Shown here: one piece after another, positions 46,730 through 55,248 of the stretch
Numbering within the stretch: the stretch's first letter is position 1
Layout of the letters: every line of letters begins with the position of its first letter
Source of the DNA: a bacterium
GTDB taxonomy: Bacteria > Desulfobacterota > Desulfocorpusculales > Desulfocorpusculum
Reading direction: 5' to 3'
DNA: 64,000 nt
NCBI GenBank assembly: GCA_037481695.1
Contig: JBBFLE010000006.1
Coordinates: 1-64,000 of the forward strand
Notes under the pieces: generated by a model
What the model was told of the DNA's origin: nothing
The model's input: the letters and a program-made list of their open reading frames with translations, nothing else
Databases searched by the model: none
Made by a program: the position numbers and the translations under genes

Positions 46730-48238
46730 TCACGGGAAAGGCAAGATCACTGAATTGCTCGTGCCAAAGCTGGAGACGGCCGTTATTTGCCCGCCTCTTG
46801 CTGCAGGCCTCAAGGACCTTGGAATTCCTCTTTGATCGAAACGGAAATTGCCAAGGGCATCCACTTGGGTGGTACCAATGACGGGTCCGCTTGCATCACC
46901 CAGATGAATGGTGATGGTGTTGCCTGGACCTGGGGAAGTGCTGGTTCCAGTTACGATCAGTCTACCACCTATTCTTCTTCTTGCTGTCAAGACAGTGAGG
47001 GTCTCCTCCACGATTTCCACTGCGGCAGTATCGGATCCTCCTGCAGAAGAGGTGACTGTTACAAAGGGCGGAGGAGCTGCAAGAGGCCCTGCAGTCAGTT
47101 TTCCTTCAACCAAGGTGCCCAAGGCTCCAGCCGAAAGAGTGGGCGGAGGTGTTGCCTTGTCGCTGGAGGATGCCTCCACCATCAAGGTGGAGCTGCTCAG
47201 GTTAAATACCGCCTTGCTGACCTTGACCAGGTCCACCAACTCCTTGAGGAGTGCAGAGGGATCGTTTACTCCGTCATTTGCCGATACGGTCACCACGCTA
47301 CCTGGGAGGCTGCTGGAGTCAGTCACCTGGATGTGGGCGAAGAACCGCCCTGTGCCGTCATCCACCATGGCTGTCTCGGGAATCAAGGGCAGCGAACTCA
47401 CCTTCACCGAAGCCCCGGGCACAGAGGTGGCGAACACATCCACGCTGCCCGGGTTTGTGCGGGAATAGTTGGCCCTTTGAATACTGAGGGGTGTGGCAAC
47501 GACTCCGTCGAAGAGTTGACCCTGAACCACAAACAGGTCTGTGGACTGGTCTATTCCCCCTGGTCCTCTTATGCGAAAAACAGAGCCATTGGGACCTGGC
47601 TCTATGGTGGAAGGAGTTGCTCCATCACCAAGGAAGCCTGCTGGCGGGGCAGGGTTCAGGGCTGCCAGAAGAGGCCCCACACTGCTTGTAAGGGCCAGAG
47701 AAAAGTCGCATGGAGCCGAGAAACAGCCTATGTCCTCTGTGAAATTGATGGCTCTAATCCCTGGAGAGACATCGTTGAAAATCAGTTGTCCAAAAGGATG
47801 GTCTATGGTCCAGGTGCCTACGGGTGTGCCTGCAGGCACATCCACCCTCACCCTCACCCTTCCGAATACTATTTGTTCACCGGCTGCGGGGTCCTCGTTC
47901 AAGAAGGCTGCTTCCAGCGCCAGTACAAGCAAGGCTGAGCTGGCAGCATCCCCTCCCACCCCGTCTATGGTGGCCTCAGCAGACCAGTAAAAGGCCTCCC
48001 CACCGAAGCCTATTTGCTGTGAAAAGAGGTTTCCCGGTACCACAGGGTCGAAGAGGCAGTTTGCCGGGTCCAAGCAAAGCTGCACGGCTCGCCCATTGGT
48101 GTCCTGGTACCAAACCGCATATCCGTTCACCGGGTCTACACCCGGTGATACGGCTGCCAGGGCACCATAAGCGCTTCGGCCAGCACCGAAAAGAAGTAAC
48201 GCGGTGAGGGTCAAAAGCTTAATAAGATTGGTTTTCAT
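46730..48238 (-). CDS. Secreted protein of unknown function, copper-cluster associated
   Basis: 502 residues; AGGAGGT lies 7 nt before the ATG. A signal peptide (MKTNLIKLLTLTALLLFGAG, then RSAYGALA) is followed by a domain with NGYAVWYQDTNGRAVQLCLD, two Cys pairs (LCLDPANC and GCFSAPC), FYWSAEATID and INFTEDIG. The C-terminal half is Ser/Thr/Pro/Val-rich beta sequence, resembling tandem Ig-like modules. I do not recognise an enzymatic motif. It has its own operator-like dyad and terminator and sits between the two-component genes and the oxidase, so it is probably an extracellular partner or substrate-binding component of that system. Confidence 0.72.
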   Translation of the reverse strand: MKTNLIKLLTLTALLLFGAGRSAYGALAAVSPGVDPVNGYAVWYQDTNGRAVQLCLDPANCLFDPVVPGNLFSQQIGFGGEAFYWSAEATIDGVGGDAASSALLVLALEAAFLNEDPAAGEQIVFGRVRVRVDVPAGTPVGTWTIDHPFGQLIFNDVSPGIRAINFTEDIGCFSAPCDFSLALTSSVGPLLAALNPAPPAGFLGDGATPSTIEPGPNGSVFRIRGPGGIDQSTDLFVVQGQLFDGVVATPLSIQRANYSRTNPGSVDVFATSVPGASVKVSSLPLIPETAMVDDGTGRFFAHIQVTDSSSLPGSVVTVSANDGVNDPSALLKELVDLVKVSKAVFNLSSSTLMVEASSSDKATPPPTLSAGALGTLVEGKLTAGPLAAPPPFVTVTSSAGGSDTAAVEIVEETLTVLTARRRIGGRLIVTGTSTSPGPGNTITIHLGDASGPVIGTTQVDALGNFRFDQRGIPRSLRPAARGGQITAVSSFGTSNSVILPFP

Positions 48239-48350
48239 ATCACCTACCTCCTTTGCTGAATTGCAAAATCTTCCTTATCATTCGCAGGCTATCTTGCTTT
48301 AAGGATTGCAACCTACCCAAAAGCTCTGCAATGAGGGTTAATACTCTTTC

Positions 48351-48376
48351 TTGGCTGGGTACAAGTACCCAACCAA
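48351..48376. promoter_or_regulatory. 26-bp near-perfect palindromic operator
   Basis: Left arm TTGGCTGGGTAC and right arm GTACCCAACCAA are separated by AA, with a single mismatch between the arms. It lies about 113 bp upstream of the 502-aa secreted-protein gene, nearly the same distance as the related dyad before the oxidase gene. The spacing suits an activator of the NarL/LuxR class binding upstream of -35. Confidence 0.7.
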
Positions 48377-48519
48377 GCCCCACTCGTGGCAAAGGGAGGA
48401 GGTGAAACACCCAGGAGTATGGATCCAGGGCCTATGGGTGCGGGTCTCGAAGAATCTTCTCAGGGTCAGGGGAACTTGAAAACATCTTTATGGGAAAGCC
48501 CGGGGGCTTGGGACGTGAA

Positions 48520-49161
48520 TCAGTCCATTTCAAGGGCATACCTGACCAGCTCCGCAGTTGTCTTAATTCGGAGCTTTTTCATGATGCTGGAGCGATGGTG
48601 CTCCACCGTGCGGGTGCTTATGAAAAGAAGCTTACCTATCTCCCTGCTGGATTTGCCCTCTCCTATCAATCTGAGGACCTCCCTTTCTCTGTGGGAGAGG
48701 GGATCCACCGGGCTCTTGAGCTTGCCGCGGGCCATGAGCACGAAGTCCTCCATGAGATCCCTGCTGAGGGTGGGGGAGATGTAAGTGGCGCCCCGGATAA
48801 TGGCGTCTATGGCCACAAAGAGCTCCGAGGGAGTGTCTTCTTTTAAAAGATACCCGTCGGCTCCGGCCGATAAACACATGTGGCAGTATTCCTTCTTGTT
48901 GTGCATGGTAAGCACAAGTACCTTGACCTCGGGATGCAAGGACTTTATCTCCCTTGTGGCCTCTATACCCCTGAGGCGAGGCATGGAGATGTCAAGCACA
49001 ACCAGATCGGGCTTGGTATTTCTGAGGGCCTCCAGCAGTTCCAACCCATCCCCCACCTCTGCCACCACATCCAGGTCTGGCCTCTCCAGGATCATCTTGC
49101 GCACGCCAGCCCGGAACATGGCATGGTCATCGGCCAGAAGGATCCTGTACCGAGTGCTCAT
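48520..49161 (-). CDS. NarL/LuxR-type response regulator
   Basis: 213 residues. The receiver has LLADDHAMFRAG, phosphoacceptor D57 in LVVLDISMPR and a conserved Lys in GYLLKEDTP. The C-terminal LuxR helix-turn-helix reads LSHREREVLRLIGEGKSSREI then LFISTRTVEHHRSSIMKKL. Its ATG overlaps the kinase stop by 4 nt, so they form a couple. It likely binds the GGTAC dyads upstream of the 502-aa and oxidase genes. Confidence 0.94.
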   Translation of the reverse strand: MSTRYRILLADDHAMFRAGVRKMILERPDLDVVAEVGDGLELLEALRNTKPDLVVLDISMPRLRGIEATREIKSLHPEVKVLVLTMHNKKEYCHMCLSAGADGYLLKEDTPSELFVAIDAIIRGATYISPTLSRDLMEDFVLMARGKLKSPVDPLSHREREVLRLIGEGKSSREIGKLLFISTRTVEHHRSSIMKKLRIKTTAELVRYALEMD

Positions 49162-50648
49162 AGAGCTACCCCCCTCAAGACCGGAACAGCAAGAATCACC
49201 TGGGTGCCTTTTCCTGGCTCGCTTTTAATCGAAAGGGAGCCTCCCAACATCCAAGCCCTTTCGTCCATGAATAGCAGACCCATTCCCTCTCCCCGATGGG
49301 TCTTGCGGCTTGCCCCATCTGTCTTAAAGCCTCGGCCGTTGTCGGCTATGGTGACCAGGATCTCATCCCGAGCCTTGCTGAGGCTGACCAAGACGCGGCT
49401 TGCCTGGGCGTGCTTGCCTGTGTTATTTAGGGCCTCCTGCACCACCCTGTACACCATTAATTGGGCATCCTGGGAAAGAAGCTTATCCACTTCCTCAGCC
49501 TCCAGGCAGGCCTCTATGGAGTGATGTTTGGCAAAATCATCCACCAACCATCGCAAGGCCAGCGTGAGGCCCAGATCCTCCAAGGGAGTAGGACCCAGAT
49601 CTTGGTAGAGCCTACGCACATTCTCTATGACCTCGTCGATGTAATCCGAAAGCTCCTTGCACTGGGAAATTGCCTTGGGGTCCTTTCCTGTAACAGCATT
49701 CTGTAAAGACCTTACTTGAAGCTTTAGGGTTGCCAGATCTTGGCCCAGTTGGTCATGAATCTCTCTGGCAAGGCGTTTCCTCTCTTGCTCCTGGGCTGAG
49801 AGCATCTTTGAGGAGAGAACCCGGAGTTTGTTTTCCGACTCCCTCAGAGCCTCTTCCATGACCTTGCGATCCGTTATGTCTGTGACCACTGCAAAACAAC
49901 CCATGAGGCGGCTTTCCTGGTCGAAAAAGAGCCTGGGGGAGAAGATGGTGTGGATCTCTTTACCCTCCTTGGTAACCCAGCTCACCTCTTGGTGCCCCAA
50001 GGCACATTGCCTGAGATCTTTCAATCTGGTCTCAAAGAAATCCCCTTGCTGGGGCACAAAGAAATCATTCATTGAGCGGCCTATCATCTCATCAGCTGAA
50101 TAGCCTAACATTTCGCAAAGCCTTTGATTCACGTATGTTATGTGTCCCTGGGAATCCACCACTTCCAAGCCCTCACTCATGGTGTCTATGAGAAGACGAT
50201 AGCGCTCTTCGCTCTTGCGAAGCTCACTCTCTGTCCATTTCCTGGTCTCCACCTCTTGGACAAGCCTTTGGTTGGTCTCCTGAAGTTCCTTTGTCCTTTG
50301 CTGAATTTTGCTTTCAAGGGTCTTGTTGGCCTCCTCCAGAGCCTCCTCAGCCTGCCTTCGGCGGTGAATCTCCCGGACAAGGGGACGATACATGAAGTAG
50401 TGGATCATGACGAACAGGAACAGGGTCAAGGTGAAACTGTCAAGAAGGGCGTTTTCCAAAGCAGAGAAAGGGGACAGCTCATAGATGAACCCCATTATTG
50501 TAAGCTCCGCAAAGAAAACAGATGCTGTTAGCAGAATCAGGAGCTGCCATGGGCTAACTGGCACATCCAGCCCCTCGGCGGAGGCTCTGTTTTGCGGTTC
50601 TTCCTGAGCGGAAGAGCCTGAGGTTTGAGGTGCAACTTCATTTTGCAT
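49158..50648 (-). CDS. NarX/DegS-type membrane histidine kinase with PAS domain
   Basis: 496 residues, start supported by AAGGAG at 7 nt. Two membrane helices (about 33-55 and 69-88) enclose only a short loop, so sensing is probably intramembrane or through the cytoplasmic PAS domain (about 150-262). A coiled coil lies at 95-145. The HisKA_3 box is RLAREIHDQLGQDLATL with H298, and the ATPase domain ends DNGRGF and GMGLLFMDERA. It would phosphorylate the overlapping response regulator. The signal is unknown; copper or redox state would fit the target genes. Confidence 0.9.
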   Translation of the reverse strand: MQNEVAPQTSGSSAQEEPQNRASAEGLDVPVSPWQLLILLTASVFFAELTIMGFIYELSPFSALENALLDSFTLTLFLFVMIHYFMYRPLVREIHRRRQAEEALEEANKTLESKIQQRTKELQETNQRLVQEVETRKWTESELRKSEERYRLLIDTMSEGLEVVDSQGHITYVNQRLCEMLGYSADEMIGRSMNDFFVPQQGDFFETRLKDLRQCALGHQEVSWVTKEGKEIHTIFSPRLFFDQESRLMGCFAVVTDITDRKVMEEALRESENKLRVLSSKMLSAQEQERKRLAREIHDQLGQDLATLKLQVRSLQNAVTGKDPKAISQCKELSDYIDEVIENVRRLYQDLGPTPLEDLGLTLALRWLVDDFAKHHSIEACLEAEEVDKLLSQDAQLMVYRVVQEALNNTGKHAQASRVLVSLSKARDEILVTIADNGRGFKTDGASRKTHRGEGMGLLFMDERAWMLGGSLSIKSEPGKGTQVILAVPVLRGVAL

Positions 50649-50881
50649 GGGAAGGCTCCTTCCCTGGAGGCTGTTCTAGAGATCCTTACGTCCAAGCTCA
50701 TCTTCCCATGACAGAACTCAAGGCTCAAGTCCGGATGCCGGGCCTGGAGGATCTGTTTCCATTGAAATGCCCACAGAAGCGCTCCAAGCTGGAGCCTGGG
50801 GCAGATATCCTGATAATGAACTTCCTTGTGCTCAAACGAAGCCTGATTTTTATGTGGTTCTTCACCTGCCTGAAGGACAGG

Positions 50882-51517
50882 CTATTTGCCCACAGTGGTC
50901 TTGCTCCATGAGCTATAGCTACCCAGCCACTCTGCCAGCACCCAGCCCATCATGGCCAGGCACTCCATATCCAGGTAGTTCTGGGCTCTGCTCTGAAAAA
51001 GAAGAGAGCATTGGGCTGGAAAATCCTCGTCCTGGTCATTCATGAGCAGAAGCATGGGCAGCTTGGGGAGGGCCTGGAATCTGATGGCCAGATCTACCCT
51101 GACTTCCGTCTCCACAGGCTTGCCAGCCAATTGCTCTGCTGCTTGTACAAGCTTTGGAAGCCCTCCAGCGAAAGCCTGAGCTATAGGCTTTTCGGCATGT
51201 GCCATGAAGCCTCCCACAAAGGGAGCCGCGTCTTTGAATTCCCTGTATGTCACCCACTCAGATCCCATGGGTTCTATCTCGGGGCACAAGATGAGATACT
51301 TGGAAAGAATAACGCACACGGAATGAATGGGTCTCTTGCCCTGGGGATTCAAGATACCTTTGCTTGAGACCCTGTGGAGATGGCCGAATAAGGGCACAAT
51401 AGCCTCCTGGCCCTCCCTGGCAAGCCCAAGTCTCTTGCATACTCGCTCTAGGTCCACTTGGCCCAGCTGCTCCAGATAGTCCCGGTAGATCTCCTCAAAG
51501 GCTTCGATCTTGTCCAT
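50882..51517 (-). CDS. DUF3786 family protein
   Basis: 211 residues. The region SEWVTYREFKDAAPF followed by a central hydrophobic helix, and the ends LPKLPMLLLMNDQDEDFPAQC and YLDMECLAMMGWVLAEWL, match the DUF3786 family as I recall it from sulfate reducers and other anaerobes. An N-terminal acidic helix (KIEAFEEIYRDYLEQL) precedes the domain. No catalytic residues are known. It is separated from the kinase by 233 bp with no supported gene. The assignment is from memory of the family pattern. Confidence 0.72.
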   Translation of the reverse strand: MDKIEAFEEIYRDYLEQLGQVDLERVCKRLGLAREGQEAIVPLFGHLHRVSSKGILNPQGKRPIHSVCVILSKYLILCPEIEPMGSEWVTYREFKDAAPFVGGFMAHAEKPIAQAFAGGLPKLVQAAEQLAGKPVETEVRVDLAIRFQALPKLPMLLLMNDQDEDFPAQCSLLFQSRAQNYLDMECLAMMGWVLAEWLGSYSSWSKTTVGK

Positions 51518-51579
51518 GCTTGCTTACCCCTTAGTGCCTTGATATCTTCTGCCCCGAAAGGACGATATTTCAATTCTCA

Positions 51580-52179
51580 CTAAATGGATCTCCTCTGGAA
51601 CCAATACCAGGCAGAGGGGAAACCACGTTCCTGGCCCATCACCTGTCGCATTTTTGAGAAGTGAGGATCAAAAAGGCAGTCCACTTCTTCCTGGGACATA
51701 CCCCAAGTGCTGCCCCGCCACTTCCTGGGAAGCCAAGCATAGAGCATGTACCATCCGCCTGTTCTCACAAGCCTGGCCAGCTCTCGGGCGTACCTGGCCC
51801 TTGCCTTTTTGCCCAGCCCCAAGAGGCAGCCTATGTCCAGGGCGTAATCGTAAGAATCCCTCAACATGGACAGGTCGGTCACATCCGCCCGGAGGAACTG
51901 AATCTCCAGGCCAGCAGCCCTCGCCTTGTCCCTGGCCCGTGCAATGGCCTTGGCGGAGATATCCACTGCCGTGACCTTCCAGCCATTTTTTGCCAGAGTG
52001 ATGGCATTGGTTCCGGTGCCGCATCCAAGATCCAGTGCCTTTCCAGGTGGATGCTGGGCAACGAATTCCATTACCTCCGGGGGAGTGATGTTGGTATCCC
52101 AAGGGGTCTGACCGCGAAGGTAGCGCCACTCAAACCCCCAGCGGCTTCTTCTAAGAAGATCCAGGAGTCCATGAAACAT
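51580..52179 (-). CDS. Class I SAM-dependent methyltransferase
   Basis: 199 residues from an ATG with AGGAGG at 7 nt. The SAM-binding motif I is ALDLGCGTGTNAITLAKNG, followed by VTAVDISAKAIARA (motif II) and FLRADVTDL, the usual Rossmann methyltransferase order. The substrate is not apparent; the group resembles TehB/Methyltransf_25-type small-molecule enzymes. It lies 62 bp downstream-facing from DUF3786 on the same strand and diverges from the helicase gene. Confidence 0.88.
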   Translation of the reverse strand: MFHGLLDLLRRSRWGFEWRYLRGQTPWDTNITPPEVMEFVAQHPPGKALDLGCGTGTNAITLAKNGWKVTAVDISAKAIARARDKARAAGLEIQFLRADVTDLSMLRDSYDYALDIGCLLGLGKKARARYARELARLVRTGGWYMLYAWLPRKWRGSTWGMSQEEVDCLFDPHFSKMRQVMGQERGFPSAWYWFQRRSI

Positions 52180-52452
52180 TCTGAAGCCTCCTACCCGAGA
52201 AACAGCCCCTTTGCCCTCACAGATCCATGCCAGGACCCCTTGGTTCCCAGAGCCTCAATCCTTGAGGCAAATCTCTTGTGATCCTCCGGGGGGTGACCAA
52301 AGTGGCGGCTTCCTATATTTAACAGCCCATGAGAAACCCCGGTATGAGTCTAGCAGCTTTGGCCCTGATGTGGGATCCCGGCAGATAACTACAAGAATTA
52401 CATTGACAAAAGACTCAGGCAGGAGGGTGCCATCACCCTTGGCATAGACCCC

Positions 52453-55245
52453 TTGCCATGGCATTTTAGAATTGATAACCTTGCCCGAGGCAACTTAAGC
52501 AGGAAATCATCTGCATTTGTTTACATCCTGTTGACGGGTGGATTTTCTCCCTTGAATGAAAGAAGGCTCGCCCTTTCCATCACGCCTAGAGGTAATCTAA
52601 AACCCATTTTCTGGGATGAGGCAGCGGAAGTTGAACCCCCTTTGATCCAAAGGCTTCAGAGCGCCTTTGCCAAAGGAGTTGGATTCGGACTTCTGAGCCT
52701 TGCGGCAGAGATGTCCACTGCTCTTCCCCCGGCCCTGGCCTATTGGAGAGATTTTGCCGGTCTTTATGTCACGGCGGTTTGCACCAGGAGCGATCCCAAC
52801 AGATGGGAAGGGGAGCCCTCAGAGGGGGAGAAGCGGAAGCTGGAAGCCCTGGTGGCATCCGCCCCTCTGATCCCAGGAGAGGAATACCTGAATATCCAGG
52901 TTCTTGAGGGACTCTGGGCAAGGCTTCACGCAACCTTCAAAGAAGAGCTGCAGAAGGCCGGGGGAGATGTTCAGGCATTCCTCAGGAGCCTGAGCCCGGT
53001 TTGGAACGTGGTAGGCAGGGTTCACTTCAATCTGGCCGAAAATCGGAAGGATGAGGAGGCTCCCTTTGCTTTTCTGGCCACATATACCGCGGGTGTTTCC
53101 CAGGCCGGCAGAGCGCAGCATCGGCCCCTTGCCCAGGCTTTAAAGGATTATGCCGGGGAAGCCAACAGGGAAGGACTCCTCTCACTTCTCTTGCCTGTAC
53201 AAAGGGCGGCTGAGAGCTGTGGCTGGCTCAAGAGCATGGTGGAAAAAGGGGAGATCTTCCATCCCCTAAGGTGGACTCCTCAGGAGGCCTATTGTCTCCT
53301 CAGGGATGTGCCCGAACTGGAGAGGGCGGGTGTGATCGTCAGAATGCCAGCGGCTTGGCGGGCGGGCAGGCCCCCAAGGCCGCTGGTCAGAGCCCAGGTG
53401 GGAAGTCGCCCTCCGTCCGGGATAGGCTTGGAAGCACTTTTGGATTTCAGGATGGAGGTAAGCCTGGAAGGAGAGCCACTGAGCAAAGAGGAGCTCAGAG
53501 CCCTGCTCGATACCACAGAAGGGCTCGTACTCATCCGGGGCCAGTGGGTTGAGGTCAATGGACAAAAGCTGGCACAAGCAATGGAACGATTGCGTCAAGC
53601 CGAGAAGCTTGCCCTGGAGCAAGAGCTTACCTTTGCCCAGGCCATGCGCTTATTGGCGGGAATCCCTTCATGGGAAGAGGATACAGAGCAAGCAGATCGT
53701 CAGTGGCTTCACGTCTCAGCAGGAGCTTGGCTGGCGGATGTTCTAAAGAATCTTCGCTCACCTCAAGGACTGGCCCTGGCTGATCCAGGCCCTGCCCTGA
53801 AAGGGATTCTTAGGCCTTACCAAAAAGCCGGACTGCAATGGCTCCACCTGCTTTCCCAAATGGGCCTGGGTGCATGCCTGGCGGACGACATGGGGCTTGG
53901 GAAGACCATCCAGGTGATCTCTTTAATCTTAGTCTTAAAAGCACATTCCAAGGCTGAAGGCAAGCCGAGCCTGCTTGTGGCCCCTGCCTCCCTCCTGGCC
54001 AACTGGGAGGCGGAAATAAAGCGTTTTGCTCCTACCTTGAAATGGCTCATTGCGCATCCTTCAGGCCGGAGCCCTGATGAGCTCAGAGCGTTGACCCAGG
54101 AACAACTCAAGGGCTTTGATCTGGTCATAACCAGCTATGGATATCTGGCCCGTCTTGCTTGGCTGAAAAGCACCTCCTGGAATCTGGTGATCCTGGATGA
54201 AGCTCAGGCCATTAAGAACCCGGGCACAAAACAAACCCGTGCCGCCAAGAAGCTTAAAGGAAAGGCCCGCATTGCCCTTACAGGAACTCCGGTGGAAAAT
54301 CGCCTTGGAGACCTGTGGTCAATATTTGACTTCATAAACCCGGGCCTCCTAGGCTCGGAGAAGGAGTTCGGCAGATATGCCAAGAGGCTTGCAGAGAGCC
54401 GAGGAAATCCCTACGGCCCTCTTAGGGAGCTGGTGAGGCCGTATATCTTGAGGCGTCTCAAGACCGACAGGTCTGTGATTTCAGATCTGCCCGAAAAAGT
54501 GGAAATGAAGGCTTTCTGCCATTTGAGTCGCAGGCAGGCTGCGCTCTATGAGGAAGGCGTTCAGGAGTTGGCGAAACAACTGGAAAACTCAGACGGAATA
54601 AGGCGCAAGGGAATAGTGCTTTCATTTCTCACCAGATTCAAGCAGATCTGCAATCACCCGTCTCACTGGTTGGGAGATGGGAAATGGGCTGAAAAGGACA
54701 GCGGCAAGCTGGAGAGACTTAGGGAGCTTTGCGAGGTTATAGCTGCTAAACAAGAAAAGGTTCTGGTGTTTACTCAATTCAGGGAAATGACAGGGCCCCT
54801 TGCCTCTTTTCTGACCACCGTGTTCGGCCGCCCCGGGTTAGTCTTGCACGGTCAGACCGAGGTGGGTAAGCGCAAAAAACTTGTGGATCGTTTTCAAGAA
54901 GATGAAACAGTGGATTTCTTCGTGCTTTCCCTCAAGGCAGGAGGCTCAGGACTTAATCTCACAGGGGCCTCCCATGTGATACACTTCGACAGATGGTGGA
55001 ATCCTGCCGTGGAGGATCAGGCCACAGACAGGGCTTTTCGCATCGGACAACAAAGAAATGTGGTAGTGCACAAGTTCATATGCAGGGGCACCATAGAAGA
55101 GAAGATAGATGAGCTCATCGAGTCCAAAAAGGCGCTTTCCAGAGAGCTTTTAAGCGGCACCGCAGAGCTGAACCTTACGGAGATGGAGGATGAGGAGTTG
55201 CTAAGGCTCGTGGCTTTGGACATCAGATCTGCCATGAAAGGATAG
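52453..55245 (+). CDS. SNF2-family ATP-dependent helicase/translocase
   Basis: About 930 residues. An N-terminal bacterial SNF2-associated domain (to about 430) precedes the two RecA lobes: Walker A LADDMGLGKT (about 476-485), Walker B VILDEAQAIKNPGTK (about 579), GTPVENRLGDLWSIFDF, then LVFTQFREM, LKAGGSGLNL and HFDRWWNPAVEDQATDRAFRIGQ. This is the RapA/HepA-like Swi2/Snf2 class that moves along double-stranded DNA or displaces bound protein. The start is unsure (TTG at 52453 lacks a clear site). It is followed 3 bp later by a SWIM-domain gene, a recurrent bacterial pairing. Confidence 0.93.
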   Translation: MPWHFRIDNLARGNLSRKSSAFVYILLTGGFSPLNERRLALSITPRGNLKPIFWDEAAEVEPPLIQRLQSAFAKGVGFGLLSLAAEMSTALPPALAYWRDFAGLYVTAVCTRSDPNRWEGEPSEGEKRKLEALVASAPLIPGEEYLNIQVLEGLWARLHATFKEELQKAGGDVQAFLRSLSPVWNVVGRVHFNLAENRKDEEAPFAFLATYTAGVSQAGRAQHRPLAQALKDYAGEANREGLLSLLLPVQRAAESCGWLKSMVEKGEIFHPLRWTPQEAYCLLRDVPELERAGVIVRMPAAWRAGRPPRPLVRAQVGSRPPSGIGLEALLDFRMEVSLEGEPLSKEELRALLDTTEGLVLIRGQWVEVNGQKLAQAMERLRQAEKLALEQELTFAQAMRLLAGIPSWEEDTEQADRQWLHVSAGAWLADVLKNLRSPQGLALADPGPALKGILRPYQKAGLQWLHLLSQMGLGACLADDMGLGKTIQVISLILVLKAHSKAEGKPSLLVAPASLLANWEAEIKRFAPTLKWLIAHPSGRSPDELRALTQEQLKGFDLVITSYGYLARLAWLKSTSWNLVILDEAQAIKNPGTKQTRAAKKLKGKARIALTGTPVENRLGDLWSIFDFINPGLLGSEKEFGRYAKRLAESRGNPYGPLRELVRPYILRRLKTDRSVISDLPEKVEMKAFCHLSRRQAALYEEGVQELAKQLENSDGIRRKGIVLSFLTRFKQICNHPSHWLGDGKWAEKDSGKLERLRELCEVIAAKQEKVLVFTQFREMTGPLASFLTTVFGRPGLVLHGQTEVGKRKKLVDRFQEDETVDFFVLSLKAGGSGLNLTGASHVIHFDRWWNPAVEDQATDRAFRIGQQRNVVVHKFICRGTIEEKIDELIESKKALSRELLSGTAELNLTEMEDEELLRLVALDIRSAMKG

Positions 55246-55248
55246 AAG

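Noticed and set aside
46787-47938. 383-aa open frame on the plus strand
   Set aside because: It is antisense to the secreted 502-aa gene, is Cys/Arg-rich and has no ribosome site or domain; the minus-strand frame has a signal peptide, a strong ribosome site and a terminator.
50630-50911. 93-aa plus-strand frame between the kinase and DUF3786 genes
   Set aside because: It overlaps the start of the kinase and end of DUF3786 on the other strand and lacks a ribosome site.
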